Source: Methylomonas methanica MC09 | Lineage (GTDB): Bacteria > Pseudomonadota > Gammaproteobacteria > Methylococcales > Methylomonadaceae | Length of the DNA: 64,000 nt | Direction: 5' to 3' | Assembly (NCBI RefSeq): GCF_000214665.1 | Contig: NC_015572.1 | Location: 3,658,001 to 3,722,000 of the forward strand | Shown here: positions 53,291 to 61,945 of the stretch, one piece after another | How the letters are laid out: the number at the start of each line of letters is the position of its first letter | Numbering within the stretch: position 1 is the first letter of the stretch | Notes under the pieces: generated by a model | Told to the model about the DNA's origin: nothing | What the model saw: only the letters and a program-made list of their open reading frames with translations | Database searches by the model: none | Position numbers and translations under genes: made by a program

Positions 53291-54748
53291 ATGGAAGATT
53301 CGGCAAGAAGCAAACGACACTTGGCTTTATACGGTCTGGGCCTACTTTATTTAAGCTTGGCGCTGCTGGCGGGAATCAGCGCCGATCAGTTGGCCGCCGA
53401 AACCAAGGCGCTGGGCTATATTGCGCCGCCCTGCTGGACGGCGATAGCGGCATTAACCCTGTTTGCCGCATTCAAAGGTTACCGGGGAGGCGCATGGTTT
53501 ATCGCCGGTACATTCCTGGCCGCTTTCTCGGTTGTGTTTATGTCTGTCGCCGGAAACAGTTACCAGCAAGCTGATCGCAACACCATGCTCAGCGGTATCG
53601 CCCTTGCCGCTATACTGCTGCTGGTAGCGGCAATACTGTTTTGGCAGGGACAACGGCGCCACCGTCGAATAAGCAGCGGTAACAGCGTTACCACTGTAGA
53701 AACCGCTCCGATTGCAGAAGATAGCGAATTTGAAGCGCAATCCCCGGACAGGACGCCGGTACTTTACCCGCCGATGCGCAGCTGGCGGCTGTTTTTATTG
53801 ATGCTGTTCAGCTTTGGCTTTTATGCATTTTTTCTGATGTACCGTATCGCCCGGGATCTATCGGAGTTGGGTCAAAAGCAATTGAACCCTGCACATTGCG
53901 CCTGGCAGATGTTGATACCGTTCTACAACTTCACCGTGTTCTTGAACGTGGCCAAACAAGCCACTCTGCTGGCACGCCAGCATGGCATCGCCGCGAAATG
54001 CTCGCCCACCCAGTTGATGTCGATGCTGATTGCCGCTTACGCCTGCAGTTATTTGCTGCCGGATTTTCTATTTGTGCTTGCCATAGTAGGCATTGCCGTT
54101 CCTTGGCTGATCCTGAATCAGCGCATGAATCGATTGCGCCGCGCGCTTTCGGCGGATTGGCGCGAAGTACCCGATCGCTTTAGTTGGCGACAGCGTTTTG
54201 TGCTGATTTTTGGCGTTCCGTTCATCGCGCTGGGCTTGCTCGGCAGCAAATCCAATTTTTCTTTCTATCTTGCCGACCGCCTGGAAGCGGAACAAACCGT
54301 GTCCGGACAGCCGACCCTGTATCATCTGACCGTTCCCGATCCGCAGTGGCGGCAAGTTGCGGTGGGCACCTTCTACCCCGATACCGATATGGAATTAATG
54401 AATGCCAAGTCGAAGGAATGGGTGGTGGTTCGGGTTTTGCCCAACCAACAACAGCTGCTGGATAGCGTTATCGATCAGCGCCAAGCGGTTATTGCCGCCA
54501 ACTGGGACATTTTCGAGGTAGAGGAAACCCGAACCTTTCTCGCGAACGCCAACATGGTGCCGATATCCTTGGCCCGATACACCCGAACCGGAGTTAACAT
54601 TGCTCAAGACTCGCCATTGTTCGTCGCTACCGTGGTTACCCCGGACAAGGTCTTCGAGGTGATCGGACACGGTTCCGCCGATTCAGGCAGTAACGCGTGG
54701 AACCTGGTTAAAAGTTTTCGACTGATTGCCGCCGAGGCCGAAATATGA
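53291..54748 (+). CDS. Polytopic membrane protein, unknown function
   Basis: The 485-residue protein has four hydrophobic helices near residues 13-125, a cytoplasmic linker, a second cluster of helices (about 160-270, LFLLMLFSFGFYAFFLMYRI) and another near 305-325. A soluble extracytoplasmic C-terminal domain of ~150 residues follows. No family is firmly recognised. Its stop overlaps the start of the transglutaminase-like gene (ATGA), so the two probably work together. Confidence 0.75.
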   Translation: MEDSARSKRHLALYGLGLLYLSLALLAGISADQLAAETKALGYIAPPCWTAIAALTLFAAFKGYRGGAWFIAGTFLAAFSVVFMSVAGNSYQQADRNTMLSGIALAAILLLVAAILFWQGQRRHRRISSGNSVTTVETAPIAEDSEFEAQSPDRTPVLYPPMRSWRLFLLMLFSFGFYAFFLMYRIARDLSELGQKQLNPAHCAWQMLIPFYNFTVFLNVAKQATLLARQHGIAAKCSPTQLMSMLIAAYACSYLLPDFLFVLAIVGIAVPWLILNQRMNRLRRALSADWREVPDRFSWRQRFVLIFGVPFIALGLLGSKSNFSFYLADRLEAEQTVSGQPTLYHLTVPDPQWRQVAVGTFYPDTDMELMNAKSKEWVVVRVLPNQQQLLDSVIDQRQAVIAANWDIFEVEETRTFLANANMVPISLARYTRTGVNIAQDSPLFVATVVTPDKVFEVIGHGSADSGSNAWNLVKSFRLIAAEAEI

Positions 54749-56697
54749 GGATACCGTTGCTGTTAACGCTGATATCGGCATTCATCTCCCTGCCGGCCGC
54801 CGCCACCGCCGGCCGCGATCTGAAATTTGCCGGCTATCATTCGGCCATGTTGCGCTGGACCGCATCGGCCCGGCATGCAAATTATCAAGAGCTGGCGCCC
54901 ACAGCGGAGCGGCTCGCCGAATTCGAAAAATCGGGCTATCGCAGTGTCGCTTTGGATAAGTCCCAACATCTGCACATCGGCCCCGACAAGACGATCGAGG
55001 AAACCATTAGCAATGTTCAACTGTTTTTGTCGGCATCCGGTGCCGAAAACGACGGCAACCTTGGGTTTTGGCTGGATGCCTCCCAACAACACGCGGAGAT
55101 CGAAGCGGCATACGTATTGCAGCCCGATGGTGGGATAATCGATGTTGAACCGGAAACGATACAAATCAACACCGATAATTCGGCGAACATATTCAACGAC
55201 GACGTGTATGTGACCCTGCCTTTCCCGCAACTGAAACCGGGCAGCATCGCAGTACTTCGCTACAAAATCGACACACCGGAAAACCCATTGGGATTTCCCT
55301 GGTTTCGTAACTATTATCCGGTCAACCTTCATCCCATCGAACAGTTTAAAGTCAGCGTAACTTGGGACGATGCCGCTCAAAAACCGGACTGGCGTACCGA
55401 TTATCCCAAGTTGGTTTGCCAAGAAAACGCCTTCGATCTGAATTGCACCAGCAACGAAGCCACGGCGCCGTTATTAACCGATAACGATATGCCGCCGCTG
55501 TACGACGTGTTACCGGTATTGGCGTTAGCGGAACAAAGCAGTTGGGTCGCACTCTCCAGCAGTATGCGCAGCCTTTCCGACACTGCATTGACCGGCGATA
55601 AGCGTATGGCCGATTTAGCCGCCCGCTTACGCAATGGCGCCACAAACCCGGACGAAATCATAGCCCGGTTGGCGCTATTCGTCGCTCGAGATATCCGATA
55701 CGTCGGCATTGAACATGGACATGGCGGCATGAGGCCCAGACCCACGCCGGACACCCTGGAACGCCGCTTCGGCGATTGCAAGGACAAAACCATGCTATTC
55801 GTCGATCTGGCCAGACACTCGGGACTGGACGCGTATCCGGTGCTGACATCCACGCAGAGAACGTCGCTTGCCAAACTGCTATTGCCGGCTTCGAATTATT
55901 TCAACCATATGTTGGCGTGCGTCAGTCTGGCCGGCGATAAAGAAGTCTGCGTGGATTTGACCGACCCCGACACATCGAGCGGTCACCTGTCCTACGCGGT
56001 TCAGGGCGCTGTTGCGTTAACGGTAGGTCGCGGAGCCTCTGCCCCGCGCAATCTGGATGCCGATTCGTACACATGGAGAGTCGACGTTAAAGCGGACAAT
56101 AAAATGAATGCAGACGGCAGTATCGTCGAACGTTTGGAGCGCCACTATGCTTCGCATTGGGGCGCCGGCTTACGCAAAACGCTGGCGGCAAAATCGCGCA
56201 TGGAAATCGACCGCTGGCTGACAAACGACTATCAAGCGATCATGGGAAACAAGGCCAAGCCAGAACTCGGCGTGCAGGGACTGGAAGCACCGGAGCTGCC
56301 GATGGTACTGACATCGACAACGGTATTTCAGAACGTTTTCGACGGCAAAGCTATCCGCAGCTACCAAGAACAAGACCCTTGGCTGCGCGATCTGGCGGAT
56401 AAGTCCAAAACCTTCAACAATCACTACGACTACACCTTCAGAGGCGTGCATTATCAAAGCGAATTCAGTTACCAAGCGTATCCGGAAAAACACATCGGGA
56501 ACGTCGGCCCGGAGATCGACTATAGCTCCCGCTGGGGTACCTTTCAACGCTACTACCGGCAAACCGGCGACAGCCTGACGGCTTACACCAACTTGCGAAT
56601 GCCGAGAACGCAAGTACCCATCGACAAAATTCCCGAATTTAACCGTTTCCTCGATCTGGTCGGACGGGAAACCCGCATAGGGTTCGGATTGCGTTAA
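54745..56697 (+). CDS. DUF3857 and transglutaminase-like domain protein
   Basis: A signal peptide (residues 1-22) precedes a DUF3857 beta domain (about 50-240). A transglutaminase-like core follows with GDCKDKTMLF (catalytic C345) and a downstream histidine in NYFNHML and aspartate. The family includes periplasmic proteins often paired with membrane partners and may cross-link or cleave peptides; the substrate is unknown. The 650-residue protein is translationally coupled to the upstream membrane protein. Confidence 0.85.
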   Translation: MRIPLLLTLISAFISLPAAATAGRDLKFAGYHSAMLRWTASARHANYQELAPTAERLAEFEKSGYRSVALDKSQHLHIGPDKTIEETISNVQLFLSASGAENDGNLGFWLDASQQHAEIEAAYVLQPDGGIIDVEPETIQINTDNSANIFNDDVYVTLPFPQLKPGSIAVLRYKIDTPENPLGFPWFRNYYPVNLHPIEQFKVSVTWDDAAQKPDWRTDYPKLVCQENAFDLNCTSNEATAPLLTDNDMPPLYDVLPVLALAEQSSWVALSSSMRSLSDTALTGDKRMADLAARLRNGATNPDEIIARLALFVARDIRYVGIEHGHGGMRPRPTPDTLERRFGDCKDKTMLFVDLARHSGLDAYPVLTSTQRTSLAKLLLPASNYFNHMLACVSLAGDKEVCVDLTDPDTSSGHLSYAVQGAVALTVGRGASAPRNLDADSYTWRVDVKADNKMNADGSIVERLERHYASHWGAGLRKTLAAKSRMEIDRWLTNDYQAIMGNKAKPELGVQGLEAPELPMVLTSTTVFQNVFDGKAIRSYQEQDPWLRDLADKSKTFNNHYDYTFRGVHYQSEFSYQAYPEKHIGNVGPEIDYSSRWGTFQRYYRQTGDSLTAYTNLRMPRTQVPIDKIPEFNRFLDLVGRETRIGFGLR

Positions 56698-56750
56698 CCC
56701 GGCACAAACACACAGGTCGTTTGAACAAATTACGACCTGCCGTAACACCA

Positions 56751-57431
56751 TCAATAAAATTCGCGCCGTCGCAAGTTAAAGCAACAACTCGTCGTCACCA
56801 GAGCGGCGGCCGAATCGCCATTGGTCGGCAACTCGGTGATGAGCCAATCCGCCGCGCTGCCGAATTCCGCAGGGATGTTGACGAGTTGCCCGCCCGCTGG
56901 CAATTGCACTTCGCATTTTTCCAAGCCCAAGGCTATGCCGCGTCCGACCGCCTTGACGAAGGCTTCCTTTTTGGTCCACAAGCGATAAAAGACCTTCTCT
57001 TGTTGCGTACCGGGAAGCTCACGCCACGTTTGATATTCTGTTTCGGTAAAACAGCGCACGGCCAAACCGTCCAGACTACCGCGCGGTTTGATGGATTCGA
57101 CGTCGATACCGATATCCGGAAAGTTGGCTACCGCTATCATTAACAGGTCGGCGGTATGGGAAATATTAAAATGTAGCGAACCGCAAGCCAAAAACGGTTT
57201 ACCGTAGGTATCGGCGTAAAACTGCAATGCCCGCGGCTCGGTCTGCAGATAATGTCCCAAGGTTTTTCGCACTAAATAGCGCACGGCTATATAGCGTTGG
57301 CGCATCAACGGCAGTCTGAATGAGGCGGCTTTTTGCCGCTCTGTTTCGCTAAGGTTATCCAACATACCGGTCAACATGTCCGGCTCAACGCTTAAACTTC
57401 CCTCCCAGACGTCGACAAATTTACCTTCCAC
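56751..57431 (-). CDS. 4'-Phosphopantetheinyl transferase (Sfp type)
   Basis: The 226-residue two-repeat enzyme has GIDVES (magnesium aspartate and glutamate) and WTKKEAFVKAVGRG, the Sfp-type signature. It moves phosphopantetheine from CoA to carrier proteins of polyketide or peptide synthases or of lysine/fatty-acid systems. No carrier protein or synthase is adjacent. It is convergent with the transglutaminase gene. Confidence 0.92.
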   Translation of the reverse strand: MEGKFVDVWEGSLSVEPDMLTGMLDNLSETERQKAASFRLPLMRQRYIAVRYLVRKTLGHYLQTEPRALQFYADTYGKPFLACGSLHFNISHTADLLMIAVANFPDIGIDVESIKPRGSLDGLAVRCFTETEYQTWRELPGTQQEKVFYRLWTKKEAFVKAVGRGIALGLEKCEVQLPAGGQLVNIPAEFGSAADWLITELPTNGDSAAALVTTSCCFNLRRREFY

Positions 57432-57605
57432 ACCTATATCCCTGCATCGAATGAGTGCATTAACCGAATTAAAGCCAAGTAACGCCCTTGGGTTTTCGCT
57501 TCTATGATGCCATTTTTCTTCCAGGCAGCGTAAAACAGTTTGAAGCAGCCGCTTATACTGGTGAGCGAGGGGAAAACTATAGCGTAGTATTCAGCACCAA
57601 CATGG

Positions 57606-57636
57606 CCGCCGGTTCACCCCCGCGTGAACCCGGCGT
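57606..57636. repeat. Extended hairpin in intergenic region
   Basis: GGTTCAC-CCCCGC-GTGAACC is an exact 7-bp stem, extended by GCCG and CGGC. No T-run; function unknown. Confidence 0.45.
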
Positions 57637-57644
57637 TTAAACTG

Positions 57645-57698
57645 CTGTGGCTATCATTTCCGCACAGATTAAAATCCATCTTACACAGGCAACGTGTC
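57645..57698. repeat. Dispersed repeat, copy 1
   Basis: A 54-base segment starting CTGTGGCTATCAT that aligns without gaps to 58790-58843 at 41 of 54 positions. The two copies bracket a gene remnant and the ParDE pair. Confidence 0.5.
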
Positions 57699-57772
57699 CA
57701 TGATTGCCGACCCGTGTCTTGGGACGTCGCCCAGTGCAGTGTGTTGGCTTTCGGTGACCTGACGAATGCCGA

Positions 57773-58129
57773 TTAGCCCAAGGCATCGTGCACCGGGCCG
57801 ACCGTTTTGATCGAATGCCCCAGGGCGACGTAATCCGTCGGGATTTCGGCGGGATAGAGGCGTGCGTCGACGGTAAATGTCGGCAGGCAGGGATTGTCGA
57901 AACTTTGGTTAGCGCTGGTACGTTGGCCGACCAAGGCGCCGCCCCGCTGTTGCAGGCCGCAGCGCTTGATCGAAAGCAGATTCAAGGCCGAGGCGTTGCA
58001 GGAATACTCGATGTAAGACCCGGCCTGGGTACTGAAGCCCCTTACCCGCTGGATGCTGCCGGATAGGGTAAACCGAACTAGAGAAGTGAAACTTCGTCTT
58101 TGAACGCTTGCTTGTCGAGTTACCTGTTG
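57773..58129 (-). pseudogene. Probable gene remnant without start
   Basis: A 118-codon frame stays open on the minus strand from after a TAG at 58130 to a TAA at 57773. The first ATG or alternative start lies deep inside at the LNLLSIKRCG segment. The translation has plausible protein composition (SYIEYSCNASALNLL, FDNPCLPTFTVDARLYPAEIP) but no N-terminus and no ribosome site. It looks like the 3' part of a broken or deleted gene. No family recognised. Confidence 0.4.
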
Positions 58130-58173
58130 CTAATCTGAACTACCTGATTTGCCAAACGAACCAGAATGCGACC

Positions 58174-58413
58174 ATGAGCACGATGAACATTTCTTTACCT
58201 GATTCACTTAAATCCTTCGTGGATGAGCAAGTAATCCAAAGGGGCTACGGCACGAGCGGCGAATATGTGCGTGAACTGATTCGCAAGGATGCGGATCGGC
58301 AACGACTGCGCGAAGCACTGTTAGCTGGGGCCGTTTCGCCACCAACCACGCCTGTCGATCCTGATTATTTTGCCGCGATGCGTAAGCGAGTGCTGCAACA
58401 AGCTCAGCAGTGA
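58174..58413 (+). CDS. parD: ParD-type antitoxin (CopG family)
   Basis: A 79-residue ribbon-helix-helix protein: MNISLPDSLKSFVDEQV and YGTSGEYVRELIRKDADRQRLR are the ParD DNA-binding fold. The C-terminus would bind ParE. I place the start at the ATG at 58174; the frame is open to 58108 but upstream residues are not ParD-like. The stop overlaps the parE start by 4 bases. Confidence 0.92.
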   Translation: MSTMNISLPDSLKSFVDEQVIQRGYGTSGEYVRELIRKDADRQRLREALLAGAVSPPTTPVDPDYFAAMRKRVLQQAQQ

Positions 58414-58742
58414 AAGCCAAAACTGTCATTCCGCGTAAACTGGCAAACCAGGACGTTGAAAACGCTATCGATTACTACCTGAGCGAAAATGCCGATCAAG
58501 CAGCGTTAGGCTTCATTGATGCTCTGGAAAAAGCCTACACACATATTAGTCGCCATCCTGAGACCGGTTCATCCCGTTACGCGCATGAACTCAATCTCCC
58601 GAATCTTCGATTTTGGCCGCTAACACGCTACCCTCATTTAGTGTTCTACGTTGAACGAGACGGTTACATTGACGTTTGGCGCGTCCTACATGGTCAACGC
58701 GATATCCCGGACTGGATGAAGCCAGATGATGAAACAAACTGA
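58410..58742 (+). CDS. parE: ParE-type toxin (RelE/ParE superfamily)
   Basis: The 110-residue protein has the ParE pattern: ENAIDYYLSENADQAALGFIDALEKAY, HPETGSSRYA and a final YVERDGYIDVWRVLHGQRDIP. ParE toxins poison DNA gyrase. It starts at GTG (58410), overlapping the antitoxin stop. Confidence 0.92.
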   Translation: MKAKTVIPRKLANQDVENAIDYYLSENADQAALGFIDALEKAYTHISRHPETGSSRYAHELNLPNLRFWPLTRYPHLVFYVERDGYIDVWRVLHGQRDIPDWMKPDDETN

Positions 58743-58789
58743 CTAAACATCAGGCTCGAAATGGTTTGAACGATACCACCTTGAATGCC

Positions 58790-58843
58790 CTGTAGCTATC
58801 ATCCCCGCGCAGACCGAAACCCATCGGATTCAGGCAACGTTTC
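58790..58843. repeat. Dispersed repeat, copy 2
   Basis: A 54-base segment starting CTGTAGCTATCATCC, 41 of 54 positions identical to copy 1 at 57645-57698 in the same orientation. Most differences are transitions. It begins 47 bases after the parE stop. Confidence 0.5.
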
Positions 58844-59114
58844 AAGGAAATTCCAAGAAGTGTATTGCCTTTGCAAGCGAAGGGCGGGCAAATTTGCCAA
58901 CCACGGGGCTATCAAAATTCCATTGATAATAGAATTTGCATAGAAAATCCAATGCTTCGGATTGCCGCGACCAGTCCGCTGACCACATCAGTTCTTCCGT
59001 TCCGTGAATGTCTTTCGAGTTGCGCCGGCCGGCACTTTTGACGATTACCGGCTCGGCCGTATCCGCATGAAAAATAGATTACGCTCGACGGGCGCGATAA
59101 AAAAGCTGTACTTA
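58844..59114. other. Intergenic region before the iron-uptake cluster
   Basis: No gene recognised. Confidence 0.35.
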
Positions 59115-59133
59115 TCAAATAATAATCATTATC
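59115..59133. promoter_or_regulatory. Fur box
   Basis: The 19-base segment matches the Fur consensus GATAATGATAATCATTATC at 15 positions, including an exact run ATAATCATTATC at its right half. It lies 31 bases before the first small gene of the cluster, so iron repression of what follows is likely. Confidence 0.8.
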
Positions 59134-59164
59134 ATTTGCATCAAATCCATAACGCCCTGGTTCC

Positions 59165-59398
59165 ATGAAGCTGTTCTTGTGTTTTTTTAAAGCGCCGCAA
59201 GCCGTAAAGCTGGAAATAGCACCGAATGTGCTGGCCGCGCTGATGGAAAAAGGTCAGCTTCACGCAACCGATTTCCGTTGTCTGGACCTGGGCTCGAAAC
59301 AAATTGTTTGGAAAATGCTGCTGTCGCTGGCAAAAGCCAAGCTCGCCGCCGCACGCGGCCACTGCAACCCTGGTAAGGACACCCAATCGGCACCCTAA
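59165..59398 (+). CDS. Small hypothetical protein in the Fur-controlled cluster
   Basis: A 77-residue product, first gene after the Fur box. It is basic and helical (FRCLDLGSKQIVWKMLLSLAKAKLAAARG) with cysteines near positions 6, 39 and 67. No family is recognised. Its place directly under the Fur site suggests a role in iron uptake or response. The gene order and codon use look genuine, but the ribosome site is weak. Confidence 0.55.
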   Translation: MKLFLCFFKAPQAVKLEIAPNVLAALMEKGQLHATDFRCLDLGSKQIVWKMLLSLAKAKLAAARGHCNPGKDTQSAP

Positions 59399-59426
59399 AT
59401 TTCTGGTTCAGTATGAGGATACTACG

Positions 59427-59657
59427 ATGAGTAAAAAGCCCTGCACGCACGAATATTTGGCGGCCGGCGAATCCGGCAAGGTTTTGATGTGCCGAGACTG
59501 CGGCGTGGTGCATCTGCACCTGCAAAATATCTCGATGCGTTTCGAAGCGGAACAATTCGCCGACCTTGCCACCCTGCTGACGGCGGCGGCGAAAAACATG
59601 GCCAAACAACCCCCGGAAAACCCGAACCTGCGCCCCAAATTGACGCTGGTGCATTGA
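59427..59657 (+). CDS. Small Cys/His protein, possible metal-binding
   Basis: From the ATG at 59427 the product is 76 residues. CTHEYLAAGESGKVLMCRDCG and the following HLHL give a C-H ... C-x2-C ... H-x-H arrangement near the N-terminus, suited to a zinc or iron ribbon. The rest is helical (EQFADLATLLTAAAKNM). An extension to 59304 overlaps the previous gene in another frame and is unlikely. Function unknown. Confidence 0.65.
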   Translation: MSKKPCTHEYLAAGESGKVLMCRDCGVVHLHLQNISMRFEAEQFADLATLLTAAAKNMAKQPPENPNLRPKLTLVH

Positions 59658-59936
59658 ACCCGCTGACGCCCGAATTATTTTACTGAGTTGACCGCATACC
59701 CTTTAAGTCGTCATTTCGGCAGGCAATACCAAAGCCGGAGTACGCCCAATAAACCCGCCGGCCACAGCGCCGACAGCCGGCTTCCCGCCGGGCGTGACGG
59801 TTTCTTGGATGTCGCTGAAGACGCTGACTAATCAGGCATATTTTGACCCGATAGATTTCGATACCGTCGCATAGCCAGCCAACCCCTCTGGGGGTGAGCC
59901 AGCCAAGCATTAACCAACTGCTTAGCATGAGGCTAT
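59658..59936. other. Gap before tonB
   Basis: No gene recognised on either strand. Confidence 0.35.
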
Positions 59937-60713
59937 ATGATGATTGCCACTCTTTTTCTACAGTATGCCGCCGTAGCAAACAGGCCCCGGCATCAACCCA
60001 TCCCGGCTAGCTTAGGCATAGGCCCGCGCCGTACCGCCGGCAAAACCTGGCTGGGCATTGGCGTTGCCGTGGCCCTGCATTTGGCCTGGTTGACGTTGAT
60101 GCCCGAACCGCATCCGAAAACTGCCACCGCGCCGCCGCAACCCATCATGGTGAACTGGGTGAACGCCACTCCGGCGAAGACTCCTGTGCCACCGGCCGCC
60201 CAGCCGCTGCAACAGCCGCAACGCCCGGTCAAAACACCCAAACCCAAACCGGTTGCCAAGACGCCCAAACCGAAACCGATACTGGCCGCCACCAGCGAAA
60301 CCGTGTCGGCCATGGCGGTACCCAACAGCGAACCCGAGCCGCAGAAATCTCAACCGGCCCCGGCCGCCGATCCGCAACCGGCAGCAACCGCTACCGCCGC
60401 CAATAATGCGGAAAGCAGCCAAGCGCCGACTACACTGCCCAGTCTGCAAGCCGATTATCTACACAATCCGGCGCCGGTTTATCCGGAGCAATCCCGCCAA
60501 CAAGGCGAACAAGGCCGGGTATTGGTGCGGGTATTGGTGACGAGCGCCGGTAACGTCGAACAAGTCAATCTGCGTAAATCCAGCGGCTATGCGGCCCTGG
60601 ATTCCGCCGCCCTGGAAACCGTCAAAAACTGGCGTTTCGTGCCCGCCCATCGCGGCTCGCAGGTGGTGTCCGCCTGGGTGGTGGTACCGATTTCATTCAG
60701 CCTGGAAGGATAA
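59937..60713 (+). CDS. tonB: TonB energy-transducing protein
   Basis: The 258-residue protein has a membrane anchor (about 37-54, GIGVAVALHLAWLTLM, with the conserved helix histidine), a Pro/Lys-rich spacer (KPKPVAKTPKPKPI) and a C-terminal TonB domain starting PAPVYPEQSRQQGEQGRVLV. It carries proton-motive energy from ExbB-ExbD to outer-membrane iron or cobalamin receptors. ATG codons at 59937 and 59940 are both possible. exbB starts 4 bases after the stop. Confidence 0.93.
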   Translation: MMIATLFLQYAAVANRPRHQPIPASLGIGPRRTAGKTWLGIGVAVALHLAWLTLMPEPHPKTATAPPQPIMVNWVNATPAKTPVPPAAQPLQQPQRPVKTPKPKPVAKTPKPKPILAATSETVSAMAVPNSEPEPQKSQPAPAADPQPAATATAANNAESSQAPTTLPSLQADYLHNPAPVYPEQSRQQGEQGRVLVRVLVTSAGNVEQVNLRKSSGYAALDSAALETVKNWRFVPAHRGSQVVSAWVVVPISFSLEG

Positions 60714-60717
60714 CACC

Positions 60718-61461
60718 ATGTCTATCAATCAAAACTTCACCCATTTTTTATCGCAAAGTGATGCTATCGGCCAAGGCCTGTTCATGCTGCTCCTGAGCAT
60801 GTCGGTAGCCAGTTGGTATTTTATTGTGGTCAAGGCATGGCAAGGTTTCACGGTCCGCCGCCGCAGCCAGCACTTCCTGACACAATTCTGGAATGCCGCC
60901 TCGCTGGACGAAGTCGCGGAGAACTTGAATCAGCATCGCGACGAGGAGCCGTTTTCGCATCTGACTTACCACGCCATCAACGCGACCCGACACCACGCCA
61001 TCCACGGCACGCAACGCTTGCAGGAAGCCGGCTCGGCGGGCGAGTTTCTGACTCGCGCAATTCGTCGGGTGATAGACGAGGAAACCGCCAAACTGGAATG
61101 GGGCCTGACCGCGCTGGCGTCGATTGCCAGTACCGCACCCTTCGTCGGTTTGTTCGGCACCGTTTGGGGCGTCTATCATGCCCTGCTGGGCATAGGTCAA
61201 AGCGGCCAGGGTTCGCTGGAGCAAATCGCCGGCCCGGTCGGCGAGGCCTTGATCATGACCGGCCTGGGCCTGGCGGTGGCGATTCCGGCAGTTCTGGCCT
61301 ACAACGACTGCGTGCGCTCCAACCGGCTGTTACTCGCGCAACTGGATGCGTTTGCCCACGACCTGTTCGCCTTTTTAACCACCGGTTCGGCGATCAATGC
61401 GATGCCGGAGAGCAACGGGCAATTGCGTAAACCGGCCCTGGCCGTGGTGGGAGAACAGTAA
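60718..61461 (+). CDS. exbB: ExbB proton channel subunit
   Basis: The 247-residue MotA/TolQ/ExbB protein has an early helix (GLFMLLLSMSVASWYFIVV) and two long later helices with ASIASTAPFVGLFGTVWGVYHAL, the family signature. It forms the pentameric channel with ExbD. The ATG at 60718 is the start; the frame is open into tonB. It overlaps exbD by one base (TAATG). Confidence 0.94.
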   Translation: MSINQNFTHFLSQSDAIGQGLFMLLLSMSVASWYFIVVKAWQGFTVRRRSQHFLTQFWNAASLDEVAENLNQHRDEEPFSHLTYHAINATRHHAIHGTQRLQEAGSAGEFLTRAIRRVIDEETAKLEWGLTALASIASTAPFVGLFGTVWGVYHALLGIGQSGQGSLEQIAGPVGEALIMTGLGLAVAIPAVLAYNDCVRSNRLLLAQLDAFAHDLFAFLTTGSAINAMPESNGQLRKPALAVVGEQ

Positions 61462-61886
61462 TGGCATTCGGTAGTTTCAACCAACAGAACGGTAGCGGCC
61501 ATACCGTTTCCGAAATCAATATGATCCCGTTAATCGATGTGATGCTGGTGCTGCTGGTGATTTTTATGATCACTGCGCCGATGATGACCCATGCGGTAAA
61601 AATCGATTTGCCCAAGGCCAACAGCCAAGCGCAGCAAGCGACGCCCACAGAACCGGTCAATTTATCCATAGACGCCGACGGTCAATTGTTCTGGAATCAG
61701 GAGGCCGTCAGCCGCGAACAGCTGCAGCAAAAACTGGCGCTGTTAGGCTCGGAACCCGATCCGGCCGAATTGCACGTTCGCGCCGACCGCGACGCGGCCT
61801 ACCACTTTGTCGCTGAAGCCCTGGCCGATGCGGCAAACGCCGGCGTCAGCCGCATCGGCTTTGTCTCAGAACCCGAGCCGATGTAA
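61461..61886 (+). CDS. exbD: ExbD proton channel subunit
   Basis: ExbD/TolR family, 141 residues. The short N-terminus is followed by the single membrane helix with the proton-carrying aspartate (NMIPLIDVMLVLLVIFM), then a periplasmic domain. It ends the tonB-exbB-exbD unit and is convergent with the carboxypeptidase-like gene. Confidence 0.95.
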   Translation: MAFGSFNQQNGSGHTVSEINMIPLIDVMLVLLVIFMITAPMMTHAVKIDLPKANSQAQQATPTEPVNLSIDADGQLFWNQEAVSREQLQQKLALLGSEPDPAELHVRADRDAAYHFVAEALADAANAGVSRIGFVSEPEPM

Positions 61887-61945
61887 CGCTCGAAAAGCAC
61901 ATGGGCAACCGCTGCGCGCCGGTTGCCCGTGCGCACTTGCGTCGG

